Shown here: piece by piece, positions 35,231 to 44,798 of the stretch
Numbering within the stretch: position 1 is the first letter of the stretch
Layout of the letters: each line of letters begins with the position of its first letter
Made by a program: the position numbers and the translations under genes
Notes under the pieces: model-generated
Told to the model about the DNA's origin: nothing
Seen by the model: the letters and a program-made list of their open reading frames with translations, nothing else
Database searches by the model: none
Source: Methylomonas albis
Lineage (GTDB): Bacteria > Pseudomonadota > Gammaproteobacteria > Methylococcales > Methylomonadaceae
Assembly: GCF_014850955.1 (NCBI RefSeq)
Contig: NZ_JACXSS010000001.1
Coordinates: 4,898,001-4,962,000 of the forward strand
DNA: 64,000 nt
Direction: 5' to 3'

Positions 35231-36271
35231 ATGAACAGCTTATCCGCGCCGATTGCCGCGCCCGATGCAGGCTATTACCAACACGCATTGGACAGACAGA
35301 CGCAATTAACCAAACCGCCCGGCTCCTTGGGTTTGCTGGAAGATTGCGCGGTAAGATTAGCGGCGATGCAGCACAACGAACGGCCTAAGCTGGAAAGAAT
35401 TCACATCAGCGTATTTGCCGCCGATCACGGCATTGCCGAAGAAGGCGTCTCGGCGTTTCCGCAAGTGGTCACGATGGAGATGGTAAAAAACTTCGCAGCC
35501 GGCGGCGCAGCGGTGAATGTGCTGGCCCGCCATGTCGATGCGCATTTCGAAGTAGTCGATGTCGGGCTATTACAGCCAGTGGCTTTACCCAATATCATCA
35601 GCCATCGAGCCGGCGCAGGCACCGCCAACTTCAATCGGACGGCGGCGATGAACGACGCACAATTAACTATCGCCTTGGCCGCCGGCCAAGCTGCCGTCGA
35701 GCGGGCCGTAGCGAACCAGGCTGATTTATTTATTGGCGGCGAAATGGGCATCGCCAATACCACCAGCGCCAGTGCACTGGCAGCCGCCAGCTTGCGGATA
35801 CCCGCCGCCGAAATTACCGGCGCCGGTACTGGCCTGAACGCCGGACAAATCGATCACAAAGCCGGCGTCATCGACTCAGCCTTACAACAGCACCAAGCCG
35901 CTTTGCGCTCGCCATTGGATATTTTAAAAGCCTTAGGTGGCTTCGAAATCGCCGCATTAACCGCAGCCTACATCAGCGCAGCCCAAAATGGTTTACCGGT
36001 GTTGATCGACGGGTTTATCAGCAGCGTTGCAGCTTTGCTGGCGACGGGTATTAATCCCGGTTGCGTAGATTGGTTTTTTTACGGCCATTGTTCCGCAGAA
36101 AAAGGCCATGCCCGCGTACTGCAAGCACTAAATGCGCGGCCGTTGTTAAATCTGGAAATGCGTCTGGGCGAAGGTAGCGGTGCGGTGTTGGCAGTACCGT
36201 TGTTGCAAATGGCCTGCCACTTACACAATGAAATGGCTACATTCAGTCAGGCGCAAGTCTCCACTGCTTGA
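35231..36271 (+). CDS. cobT: Nicotinate-nucleotide-dimethylbenzimidazole phosphoribosyltransferase
   Basis: The 346-residue protein is collinear with CobT. LTKPPGSLGLLE, FAADHGIAEEGVSAFPQ, GEMGIANTTSASAL and TGLNAGQIDHK are family motifs; the catalytic Glu is at about 314 in RLGEGSGA. It makes alpha-ribazole phosphate from the lower ligand produced by BluB, which is encoded three genes downstream. Confidence 0.97.
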   Translation: MNSLSAPIAAPDAGYYQHALDRQTQLTKPPGSLGLLEDCAVRLAAMQHNERPKLERIHISVFAADHGIAEEGVSAFPQVVTMEMVKNFAAGGAAVNVLARHVDAHFEVVDVGLLQPVALPNIISHRAGAGTANFNRTAAMNDAQLTIALAAGQAAVERAVANQADLFIGGEMGIANTTSASALAAASLRIPAAEITGAGTGLNAGQIDHKAGVIDSALQQHQAALRSPLDILKALGGFEIAALTAAYISAAQNGLPVLIDGFISSVAALLATGINPGCVDWFFYGHCSAEKGHARVLQALNARPLLNLEMRLGEGSGAVLAVPLLQMACHLHNEMATFSQAQVSTA

Positions 36272-36454
36272 AATAGTCTGTCCGCCGGCCATCTGTTTCA
36301 GGTGCAATAGCGGGGTCTTTGGCTTTCCCGTATCATGAGCGTCGAAAAATAAGCTTGGCTAATTATTGTCGAGCTTGCTTTAAGACCCGCAGCTGCCCGC
36401 GATGACAAGCTGCACATAATAATAAAAACATATAACGATGATTTGGTAAACAAC

Positions 36455-36868
36455 ATGCTAGGACACATAGAAAGTTACGATGAAAGATGCCAGACCGGCG
36501 TGATCAAATACGAAGGTCAATTCTACGAATTCCATCTCGATCAATGGACATCGGAAGCGCCACCAAAACTCGGCGACGACGTGGATTTCGATCACGAAAG
36601 CGGCAAAGTCACCGACGTCAGTCTGGTCGGCGCTTATCTGATGGAAGCCAAACCAGTCAAAAGCAAGATAGTGGCAGCTTTACTGGGCATCGCGTTCGGC
36701 GCGATCGGTTTACATCGCATTTATCTGGGCTTTTATTTTCTCGGATTTACCCAAGCCGTAGTCACGCTGATTACCGGCGGTTTCGGCGTCATGTGGGGCT
36801 TCATAGAAGGCGTGTTGATTGCCACGGGGCATATCTACAAAGATGCCAAGGGACGTCATCTGAAATAG
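36455..36868 (+). CDS. TM2-domain membrane protein
   Basis: The 137-residue protein has an N-terminal small beta domain resembling a cold-shock-type fold (GHIESYDERCQTGVIKYEGQ) and a C-terminal TM2 domain: KSKIVAALLGIAFGAIGLHR, then two helices joined by a turn and ending GVMWGFIEG. The first in-frame codon is TTG 36443; ATG 36455 is preferred. Its stop is two bases before the GTG of cobS, so it is cotranscribed with cobalamin genes although no link to B12 is known. Confidence 0.82.
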   Translation: MLGHIESYDERCQTGVIKYEGQFYEFHLDQWTSEAPPKLGDDVDFDHESGKVTDVSLVGAYLMEAKPVKSKIVAALLGIAFGAIGLHRIYLGFYFLGFTQAVVTLITGGFGVMWGFIEGVLIATGHIYKDAKGRHLK

Positions 36869-36870
36869 TC

Positions 36871-37593
36871 GTGGATGCTTTTCTAGTCGCCTTGCAATTT
36901 CTGACTCGCATACCCGTTAGCTATCGCTATGACACTGGCGCGCCCGTATTGGGGCGTTCGGTTTTGTATTATCCTGCGGTAGGTATGCTGCTGGGTATTC
37001 TAATGGGTCTGCCGGCGATGCTGTTTGCCGGCAGTTCGCCTATGTTGCTCGCGGCAATCGTGTTGGCAATATGGGTGTTACTGACCGGCGGTTTGCATTT
37101 GGACGGTCTGGCCGATTGTGCCGATGCTTGGGTGGGTGGCCACGGCGATAAGCAGCGCAGCCTACAAATCATGAAAGATCCGGCTTCCGGGCCGATTGCG
37201 GTTAGTGTGCTGATCCTTGTTTTAATGCTGAAGTTTGCCGCGCTGACCGCCATGTTCGAACAATCTCGCCTCGCCCCCATGCTGATAGCTCCGGTTTTAG
37301 GCCGCGCCGTAATCCTGGGGTTGATGCTGACAACAGACTATGTTCGCCCGCAAGGTTTAGCCGAAGCGCTACTACAACAACTGCCAAGGTCGAAAGCAAA
37401 TTGGGCGTTTGTAACCAGCGTCCTGATCGCTATTGTATTTTTAGGCTTGCCAGCGGTACTGCTTGCCGGCGGCGTATTATTTTGGGTACGGCAATCCGCT
37501 ATGTCGCGCTTGGGCGGCGTAACCGGCGACGTATACGGTGCGGCGGTTGAGCTGACAGAAGCGGCCGTACTCGTTGCGGCTATGCTGCCATGA
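36871..37593 (+). CDS. cobS: Adenosylcobinamide-GDP ribazoletransferase (cobalamin synthase)
   Basis: The 240-residue polytopic membrane protein joins adenosylcobinamide-GDP and ribazole to finish the cobalamin loop. FLTRIPV near the N-terminus, GGLHLDGLADCADAW with its acidic metal-binding residues, and KDPASGPIAV are diagnostic. The start is GTG 36871, two bases after the TM2 gene stop; a longer frame reaching 36487 runs antisense-like through the TM2 gene in another frame and is rejected. Its end overlaps bluB as ATGA. Confidence 0.95.
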   Translation: MDAFLVALQFLTRIPVSYRYDTGAPVLGRSVLYYPAVGMLLGILMGLPAMLFAGSSPMLLAAIVLAIWVLLTGGLHLDGLADCADAWVGGHGDKQRSLQIMKDPASGPIAVSVLILVLMLKFAALTAMFEQSRLAPMLIAPVLGRAVILGLMLTTDYVRPQGLAEALLQQLPRSKANWAFVTSVLIAIVFLGLPAVLLAGGVLFWVRQSAMSRLGGVTGDVYGAAVELTEAAVLVAAMLP

Positions 37594-38303
37594 CACCGCG
37601 AATTCCACGGTCGCCAGCAATTCCCGAAGCCCCATTGGATTCTAAGGCCTCCTCAGCCGTGCATCGTTTTCCCGATCAACAACTTGCCGGCGTCTATCGC
37701 GCCATTGCCGAACGCCGCGACATGCGGCATTTTCTCTCGGCTCCGGTCGATGCCGAGATTTTCACCCGCCTGTTGCAGGCTGCGCATCAAGCCGGCAGCG
37801 TCGGCTTGATGCAACCTTGGCGCTTTATCCGCGTCACTGATCGCAATTTACGCAAGGATGTTCATACGCTGGTCGAGCAAGAGCGCCGGCTCACTGCCGA
37901 GGCGTTGGCCGAACGGCACGATGAATTTATGAAGCTTAAAGTGGAAGGCATACTCGATTGCGGCGAACTGCTGATCGTAGCGTTACCGGATCGACGCGAA
38001 CAACACATTTTCGGTCGCAGGACATTGCCGGAGATGGACTTGGCCTCGGCGGCCTGCGCGATTCAAAACCTGTGGTTGGCAGCGCGCGCGGAAGGCCTGG
38101 GTTTGGGCTGGGTTTCGCTGTTCGACCCCGAAGCCTTGGCGCTATTATTGAAAATGCCTGCCGGTAGTCGGCCGATTGCGGTGCTTTGCCTTGGCCATGT
38201 TGCCGAGTTTTACCCCAAACCGATGTTGGAACTGGAAAATTGGGCAACGCCGCAACCCTTATCGGCATTTGTCTACGAAAACGGCTGGCCCGATGTATCC
38301 TAA
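37590..38303 (+). CDS. bluB: 5,6-dimethylbenzimidazole synthase
   Basis: The 237-residue flavin-dependent protein is BluB: RRDMRHF at the nitroreductase-like FMN site, [31 protein letters not shown] and [10 protein letters not shown]. BluB cannibalises FMNH2 with O2 to give the lower ligand DMB, so the organism makes true cobalamin aerobically. It overlaps cobS by four bases and cobQ by eleven. Confidence 0.96.
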   Translation: MTPRIPRSPAIPEAPLDSKASSAVHRFPDQQLAGVYRAIAERRDMRHFLSAPVDAEIFTRLLQAAHQAGSVGLMQPWRFIRVTDRNLRKDVHTLVEQERRLTAEALAERHDEFMKLKVEGILDCGELLIVALPDRREQHIFGRRTLPEMDLASAACAIQNLWLAARAEGLGLGWVSLFDPEALALLLKMPAGSRPIAVLCLGHVAEFYPKPMLELENWATPQPLSAFVYENGWPDVS

Positions 38304-39804
38304 ACCGCCGTTCCCAGCGTTGATGGTGCAAGGCACCACTTCCGACGCCGGCAAAAGTACCTTGGTAACCGCTTTGTGCCGTTATTACCGGCGCCAAGGT
38401 ATCGCCGTCGCGCCGTTCAAGCCGCAAAACATGGCGCTGAATAGCGCGGTGACTATCGACGGCGGCGAGATCGGCCGCGCCCAAGCCGCCCAAGCCGCAG
38501 CCTGCGGTTTGCCGCCGCATAGTGATATGAATCCGGTACTGCTAAAGCCCAATACCGATACCACCGCACAAGTGATTATTCACGGCAAAGTCCTGCAAAA
38601 TCAATCGGCCAGCCAATACCACGATTATAAAAAAGTTGCCAAGCAAGCGGTTTTAGAATCGTGGCAACGCTTGAGCTCGCAATACCAGATGCTGATAGTC
38701 GAGGGTGCCGGCAGTCCAGCCGAGATTAATTTACGCGCCGGCGACATCGCCAATATGGGCTTTGCCGAAGCCGTGGATTGTCCGGTGATTTTGATCGCCG
38801 ACATTGATCGCGGTGGCGTATTTGCACACTTGGTCGGCACGCTGGAACTGCTGTCGGCAAGCGAGCAACAACGCGTTGTCGGTTTTGTCATCAACCGCTT
38901 CCGGGGCGACATCGCGCTATTACAACCGGGTTTAGACTGGTTGGAGCAGAGAACCGGCAAGCCGGTGTTGGCCGTGCTGCCGTATTTGCACGATCTCTAT
39001 CTGGAAGCCGAAGACGCTTTATCCACCCGGCATGCCCAACAGGGCGAAACCGGCGCTTTTCATATCGTCGTGCCGCATCTACCCAGCTTCAGCAATCATA
39101 CCGATTTCGATCCACTGCAATTGCATCCCGGCGTGCAGGTAAGCTTTGCGAAAAGCCCCGCTCAACTCGCGGGTGCCGATTTGATCGTGCTGCCTGGCAG
39201 CAAGTCGGTGCGTAGCGATTTAGCTAGACTTAGAGCGCAAGGCTGGGACACGTTTATCAGTCGCCATCTGCGTTATGGGGGCAAACTGCTGGGGATTTGC
39301 GGCGGTTTTCAGATGCTGGGTAAGCACATTGACGATCCGCTGGGACTGGAAGGTCCGGCCGGTCGTTCTGCAGGTTTGGATTTGTTGGCGTTGGAAACGG
39401 TTTTGCAAACGGAAAAATGCTTGCGACAAACCGCCGGCACTTTTTACCGGCACACTACGCCGGTAGCCGGCTACGAGATTCATCAGGGCGTCAGCAGCGG
39501 CTCCGCGCTGTCAAACCCCTTATTTTCACTTGCCGAAGGCAACGATGGTGCCGTATCAGCAGACGGACAGGTGGCGGGAAGTTATCTGCACGGTTTATTC
39601 GATTTGCCCGAAGCCTGCAACGCCCTGTTGAACTGGGCAGGTTATCGGCACGCACAAGCGCTGGATTTTAACACCTTACGCGAAGCCGGTATCGAACGTT
39701 TGGCCGATTGTCTGGCGACGCATTGCGATTTTGCCCTGCTGGAAGCACAAGCTGCATATGCCACCTCAAACCAGACACTCATTCCGACTGAAAACAGCCA
39801 CTAA
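38293..39804 (+). CDS. cobQ: Cobyric acid synthase
   Basis: The 503-residue protein has an N-terminal ATPase domain ([31 protein letters not shown]) and a C-terminal class I glutamine amidotransferase domain with [10 protein letters not shown] carrying the nucleophile Cys and a downstream His in the YLHGLF region. It amidates four side chains of adenosylcobyrinic acid a,c-diamide. I chose ATG 38293, inside the last codons of bluB; an upstream frame to 38176 would overlap bluB by 128 bp. It is the last gene of the cluster. Confidence 0.96.
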   Translation: MYPKPPFPALMVQGTTSDAGKSTLVTALCRYYRRQGIAVAPFKPQNMALNSAVTIDGGEIGRAQAAQAAACGLPPHSDMNPVLLKPNTDTTAQVIIHGKVLQNQSASQYHDYKKVAKQAVLESWQRLSSQYQMLIVEGAGSPAEINLRAGDIANMGFAEAVDCPVILIADIDRGGVFAHLVGTLELLSASEQQRVVGFVINRFRGDIALLQPGLDWLEQRTGKPVLAVLPYLHDLYLEAEDALSTRHAQQGETGAFHIVVPHLPSFSNHTDFDPLQLHPGVQVSFAKSPAQLAGADLIVLPGSKSVRSDLARLRAQGWDTFISRHLRYGGKLLGICGGFQMLGKHIDDPLGLEGPAGRSAGLDLLALETVLQTEKCLRQTAGTFYRHTTPVAGYEIHQGVSSGSALSNPLFSLAEGNDGAVSADGQVAGSYLHGLFDLPEACNALLNWAGYRHAQALDFNTLREAGIERLADCLATHCDFALLEAQAAYATSNQTLIPTENSH

Positions 39805-40369
39805 TTCCAATCGCAAAACCGCCACCCAACCCGATACCATTAAGCTAGTATTGAATGGCGGCTTTTGGAAGTAGCGATTTGTCACAATCGACCCCAAGGC
39901 GACATTCAGAGATGTTAGTTTCAAAAGTATTTGCAGGGCAAATTTGATGAAAAGCGGACGCTCAACGTTGTCTTTCTTAGATTGCTTACGTTGGCCGACC
40001 AAGTTACGTTCAGTCAATTAGCGCTATTCTTTAATAGCGAAGTTCCCGGCATTTTCAAATTTTGCCACGCAAAGACGAATCTTGGGGTGTGCTTTCTGAT
40101 GCCTCAGAAGACACGGGGATACATGCAAATTTAATTAAATCATGTCATTTAACACGGTTTAATCATGTCAAATCGCGTACTCCGTGCGTAAATCAGATTA
40201 GTTGACCGAGCTGCCATAGCTATTCTTCTTAGTCTAAAATTTCGTAACCAATTGTTTATATATAAAAATCAATCAATAAATGCTAACAAAAAAGAGCAAC
40301 TCTAAGGCAAGGTACAAAAATTGCCTCATCTATGGATTGTAACCAATTTTTGTTTCGACCCTGTAATGC
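39805..40369. other. Long intergenic region between cobQ and fecI
   Basis: No gene is apparent. Composition becomes AT-rich towards the right end. I see two direct repeats: AATCATGTCA at 40138 and 40161, and GTAACCAATT at 40244 and 40339. These could be regulator sites for the iron genes, but no Fur box stands out. Around 39850-39900 there is a sequence of the type often repeated between genes in gammaproteobacteria. Confidence 0.4.
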
Positions 40370-40876
40370 ATGACATCAAAAGGATTAACTGACAATTACA
40401 TCATCAGCCAATTATATTCAGACCACCATGATTGGCTTTTACATTGGATTGAGCGCAAAGTCTCCTGCCGCTTGCAAGCAGAAGATCATGCGCATGATAC
40501 CTTTGTGCGCGTCATTGCATCAAAACAAGCCCCCAATCTAAAAGCGCCTCGCGCCTTTCTGACAACGATCGCAAATGGTTTGCTGATTAACCACTGGCGA
40601 CGAAGCGACATAGAACAAGCCTACCTGGAGCGTATTGCGGCTTTTCCAGAAGAATTTGTCCTCTCACCCGAGGAAAACGCCATCATTCTTGAGGTACTAC
40701 GAGAAATCGATGAATTACTGAATCAACTCCCGGCAAAAGTCCGTCAGGCATTTTTCTTGGCGCACTTTGAAGATCTCACCGATGCCGAAATTGCCCAGCA
40801 GATGGGCGTCAGTGACCGTATGGTCAGAAAATATGTTGCACAAGCCATGTTGCAATGCTTGAGCGCGGACCTTTAA
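40370..40876 (+). CDS. FecI-type ECF sigma factor (first copy)
   Basis: The 168-residue protein has sigma region 2 (DHHDWLLHWIERKVSC through ANGLLINHWRR) and region 4 (LPAKVRQAFFLAHFEDLTDAEIAQQMGVSDRMVRKYV), as in FecI-like iron-starvation sigma factors. It is followed after six bases by a frameshifted fecR and then a TonB receptor, the classic surface-signalling order. It presumably drives the receptor gene when FecR relays ligand binding. Confidence 0.93.
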   Translation: MTSKGLTDNYIISQLYSDHHDWLLHWIERKVSCRLQAEDHAHDTFVRVIASKQAPNLKAPRAFLTTIANGLLINHWRRSDIEQAYLERIAAFPEEFVLSPEENAIILEVLREIDELLNQLPAKVRQAFFLAHFEDLTDAEIAQQMGVSDRMVRKYVAQAMLQCLSADL

Positions 40877-40882
40877 CGCAAC

Positions 40883-41847
40883 GTGCAAAATCAACGCCGC
40901 GCTAGTATTGATCCGCAAATCCTGGCTCAGGCTGCCGAATGGTATGCGATCCTGCGTAAAGGGCAGGCACACCCAATTGAGCAAGCACAATGGGAAACCT
41001 GGCTGACCGAACACCCGGACCACCAAACCGCATGGTCCAGAGTGGAGTTCCATGCAGATCGACTCAGATCACTCCCCCCAAGGCCGCCTTAGTTGCACTC
41101 ACAGCGCCTGATATACATCGTAGACGCGCTATCAAGAACCTCATGCTGTTAGGTGCGGTGGGATTATCCAGTTGGCAATTTTCCCGCAGCCGCTATTGGC
41201 AAGCATGGACTGCGGATTATCATGTTGCACAGGGTGAAACCAAAACCATCACCTTGGCGGATGGCTCAACGGTCATGCTGGATAGCGGCAGCGCCTTGAA
41301 TGTTGAATTCAGCATGGATTTGCGACGCTTACAGTTGCTTGCCGGTGAAATTTACATCGAAACCGCCAAAGACAACATCGGTTGGCACCGACCATTGGTG
41401 GTCGATACACAAGACGGCAGGGTTAGGGCGCTCGGCACACGCTTTAGCGTTAGCAAACAACCCGACTACAGCCAGGTCGCTGTTTATGCCAATAGCGTTG
41501 AAATCCAACCCACCGATCCAACCGCCTCAAAACAACTGCTGCAAGCAGGCCAGGAAACCCAGTTTGTCACAACTCATACTGATCCAACCCACGCAATAAA
41601 ATTCGACCAACCGGCTTGGAGTCGAGGCATCCTGCTTGCCGACAACATCCCACTTAGTGAATTTTTAGTACAACTGAATCGCTACCGAACAGGCTATGTC
41701 ACCTGCGCGCCTGAGATTGCCGATATGCGCATTTTTGGCTCCTTTCCCCTCAAAGACACAGACAAAGTTCTGTTAAATCTCCAGGCCAACTTGCCGATCA
41801 AGCTATCCAGCCCATTCCCATACTGGGTAAAAATTCTACCGCGCTAG
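40883..41847 (+). pseudogene. FecR anti-sigma factor, split by a frameshift at a C run
   Basis: The first 69 codons (GTG 40883) encode the FecR N-terminal domain (AAEWYAILRKG, WLTEHPDHQTAWSRVE) and end at a TAG at 41090. The rest, from about 41080 in the -1 frame, encodes the FecR domain (VAQGETKTITLADGSTVMLD, VRALGTRFSV) and C-terminal secretin-like part. Joined, they give about 321 residues, the normal FecR length. The join lies in six consecutive C (41074-41079), reading C CCC CCA in frame. It may be a real mutation, a base-calling error in the homopolymer, or programmed -1 slippage; the sequence cannot decide. Confidence 0.85.
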
Positions 41848-42127
41848 TCGGGTTGTTTTACTCGGGTCATTGCGCTCCTGCTTCTTGATCCGTGACTGGT
41901 TCCTGTATGTAGCCACTGCATGGACTCCAGTGTTTCCCAGAGCAAGTCGGCTGCAAGTAAATTTCAACAGCAGTACGTGTGCATGTCGCAAAAAAACTGA
42001 ATTTATTTTTTAAACAAAATCATAGTGTTAAAAAAATATTTAAAATTTTTTCATTTATTAGTTCCGGATTTTGAATCTCGATTGGCAAAGGTAATGACAA
42101 CACCATTATTTAAAGGAGATAAAACCG

Positions 42128-44572
42128 ATGTCAATGACGAGTCGCACCAGCAATGCAGGACTACAACCCTCGCGATTGCACCAGGCCATACAACACATTT
42201 TGCTGGCCTCCGCGCTAACCGTTTCCACAGCAGCGTATGCAGAGACCAGAACGGACACGGCCAACATCAGGCACAGCTATCACATAAGCGGCGGTTCATT
42301 GGGTCAGGCGTTAAGACAGTTTGCGACCAACTCCGGGCTTATGTATTCGGCGGAAGCTGCATTAACCGACGGTAAAACCACGGCCGGTCTGGATGGCGAC
42401 TACACCGCCGAAGAGGGTTTGAAAAGACTCCTGGCCGGTACCGGTCTGACTTATACGTTTACAGCGGAGGGCGCGGTGGCGGTGAGGGTTGCCGAGACAG
42501 GAAGCAATGCTGCATCGACTTTGCCGGCGGTGACAGTGACTGGGAAAGGTGTTTATGACTCGACCGATCCTTATAACGAAGATTACAGGCTTCCCAATTC
42601 TTCCACTGCGACCAAGACCGATACTCCGATCATGGAGACACCATTCTCGGTACAAGTAGTGTCGAAGCAAGTAATACAAGATCGTCAAGCCGTTAGGATC
42701 GATAAAGCAGTTGAAAATGTCAGCGGTGTGGTTCAAGGTGGTTTTAATCAAGGTACTTCCGACGGTTTTCTAGTTCGTGGATTTCAAAATACAAATATGT
42801 ACCGTGATGGATTACTCATGCCTACTGATTCTTCTACTACAACTAAACGTGAAACAGCTAATCTTGAGCGAATAGAGGTTCTCAAAGGGCCTGGCTCACT
42901 TTTATATGGACGAGCAGAACCAGGTGGTATTATTAATTTAGTTACTAAGCAACCTCTATCAACCCCATTTAACTCGATACAGCAACAATTTGGCTCTTAT
43001 GCTTTCTATCGTACATCTATGGATTCTACTGGGCCAATTACCAAGGATGATACTTTGCTTTATAGATTAAACTTATCTTATGAAAACTCAGGGTCTTATA
43101 GAGATTTTATTGATAGGGAATCTGTTTTTGTCGCACCAGTAATTAAATGGAATATTGACTCACGAACTCAAGCATCATTTGAGCTTGAATACCAACATTA
43201 CAATACTAATCAAGATGTCGGGATACCACAGCTGGGAAAAAGGCCAGCGCCTATCCCAATTAACCGAAGCTTAGAAGAGCCTTTCAACAGCAAGAATAAT
43301 GGTGATAGTATATTAGCGGGATTTAATTGGTCACATGAATTTAACGACAACTGGAAAGTAGTTAATAAATTTATGACTCAAAACTATGACAATAAGGATA
43401 TTCGCCAGATGTATATTGCTGGCCCTGCTCATCTAGACGGAACTGTAAATAGATTCTTTGTAAACTTCCCGCAAATCAAGGCAGAACGCTATTCAACCAC
43501 AATCAACTTGCTTGGCAAGGTAAATACATGGAGCACAACACACAACCTATTGTTCGGATTTGATTATTTTAATACTAAAGACACTCTCAATGGAATTAAT
43601 ATAACAACATCTCCATCTGTACTTAATGTTTTTAATCCTGTTTATTTTACATCTCAACCATATTTTGAACCTGCTAATAGTTTTAACATTAGCAATACTG
43701 AGTCCTGGTATGGATTATATTTTCAGGATCAAATCGATTTGCCATATGATTTTCATGCTCTTGGTGGATTCCGATATGACAATGCACAGATTCGCAATAA
43801 TATATCAGGAATTACTAGTCCTACCGAAGATAGACTTAGTCCTCGTGGTGGGTTGCTATGGCAACCAGTAAACTGGCTATCACTTTATGGCAGCTACACT
43901 GAGAATTTTGGTGTGTCAAACGTATCATCTAGTTCAAATGGCTATAATTTGCCGCCACAAACTGCACAGCAATGGGAAACAGGTATAAAAACTGAGTTTT
44001 TGGACGGAAAGTTACGATCTACAATTTCATATTTCAACTTAACAAAGCAAAATTTACCTGTTTCTATCCCAGGTACATTTTATTATAGAGCACTTGGAGC
44101 AGCAGAAACACGAGGAATAGAGTTTGATACAACAGGTGAAATACTTCCTGGATGGAATGTTATTATCGCATATACCTACACTCCGTTCGCAAAGATTATT
44201 AAAGACGTTGACAGCGATGGAGGAACAGGTAATCAAGGAAACAAATTATTTTCAGTTCCTCGAAATTCAGGAAGCCTTTGGAATACTTATGAAGTGCAAG
44301 AAGGTGATCTTCGCGGATTTAAGTTTGGGGCTGGCTTAGTTGGTGTTGGAGAGCGCCAAGGTAATATATTTAATACTTATCAATTACCGGGATACGTAAC
44401 AGTAAACTTAATGACAAGTTACCAGATGAAAGTGGGTTCATCAAAAATTACTACGCAGCTGAATGTAGATAATATTTTGGACAAAACTTATTATGCAGGA
44501 ACACAAAGCACCAACCAAATTCAATTTGGCGCACCTCTTACATTTATGGGGTCAATTAGAGCTGATTTTTAA
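42128..44572 (+). CDS. TonB-dependent siderophore receptor with STN signalling domain
   Basis: The 814-residue receptor has a signal peptide ending near TAAYA, an STN domain (about 50-125) that contacts FecR, a plug (about 155-290; FLVRGFQNTN, RIEVLKGPGSLLYGRAEPGG) and a 22-strand barrel ending in a C-terminal aromatic (RADF). It resembles ferric-siderophore receptors of the FecA/FpvA type. A good AAGGAG site precedes ATG 42128. The first 500 bp are GC-rich (57 percent in a 60-base sample at 42361), but from about 42650 the gene is AT-rich (33 percent at 43021, 27 percent at 43561) with different codon use, so the gene looks chimeric. Confidence 0.95.
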   Translation: MSMTSRTSNAGLQPSRLHQAIQHILLASALTVSTAAYAETRTDTANIRHSYHISGGSLGQALRQFATNSGLMYSAEAALTDGKTTAGLDGDYTAEEGLKRLLAGTGLTYTFTAEGAVAVRVAETGSNAASTLPAVTVTGKGVYDSTDPYNEDYRLPNSSTATKTDTPIMETPFSVQVVSKQVIQDRQAVRIDKAVENVSGVVQGGFNQGTSDGFLVRGFQNTNMYRDGLLMPTDSSTTTKRETANLERIEVLKGPGSLLYGRAEPGGIINLVTKQPLSTPFNSIQQQFGSYAFYRTSMDSTGPITKDDTLLYRLNLSYENSGSYRDFIDRESVFVAPVIKWNIDSRTQASFELEYQHYNTNQDVGIPQLGKRPAPIPINRSLEEPFNSKNNGDSILAGFNWSHEFNDNWKVVNKFMTQNYDNKDIRQMYIAGPAHLDGTVNRFFVNFPQIKAERYSTTINLLGKVNTWSTTHNLLFGFDYFNTKDTLNGINITTSPSVLNVFNPVYFTSQPYFEPANSFNISNTESWYGLYFQDQIDLPYDFHALGGFRYDNAQIRNNISGITSPTEDRLSPRGGLLWQPVNWLSLYGSYTENFGVSNVSSSSNGYNLPPQTAQQWETGIKTEFLDGKLRSTISYFNLTKQNLPVSIPGTFYYRALGAAETRGIEFDTTGEILPGWNVIIAYTYTPFAKIIKDVDSDGGTGNQGNKLFSVPRNSGSLWNTYEVQEGDLRGFKFGAGLVGVGERQGNIFNTYQLPGYVTVNLMTSYQMKVGSSKITTQLNVDNILDKTYYAGTQSTNQIQFGAPLTFMGSIRADF

Positions 44573-44645
44573 TCATATGCACTTAGATTTTTTATTAAAA
44601 ATATTTTTCGACAGGGCATTAATGACCGGGTACGTTGGGATGTCG

Positions 44646-44675
44646 CGTAGATTGGGGCGAGGCACGAACCCCAAC
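44646..44675 (-). repeat. REP-like element, left copy (second family)
   Basis: Reverse complement of the element at 44769-44798 with a few mismatches. A GGGGT...ACCCC-type palindrome. The two form an inverted pair downstream of the broken RAYT and differ in sequence from the REPs near the first RAYT. Confidence 0.7.
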
Positions 44676-44768
44676 ATTATTAACCGGTTCGGCCTTAATT
44701 GGTTATTGATGATTTTATTGGTTGCGCTGTTTCGCTGTCATGGTTCGCTGATAACTGAACCTTGTCGT

Positions 44769-44798
44769 GTTGGGGTTCGTACCTCACCCCAACCTACG
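44769..44798 (+). repeat. REP-like element, right copy (second family)
   Basis: GTTGGGGT and ACCCCAAC pair around a short core. It overlaps the stop codon of the full-length RAYT reading (44784-44786), so the transposase end and the repeat are superimposed. Confidence 0.7.

Noticed and set aside
36487..36870. Upstream extension of the cobS frame across the TM2 gene
   Set aside because: The extra 128 residues are Arg/Ser-rich out-of-frame translation of the TM2 gene; GTG 36871 gives the normal CobS start.
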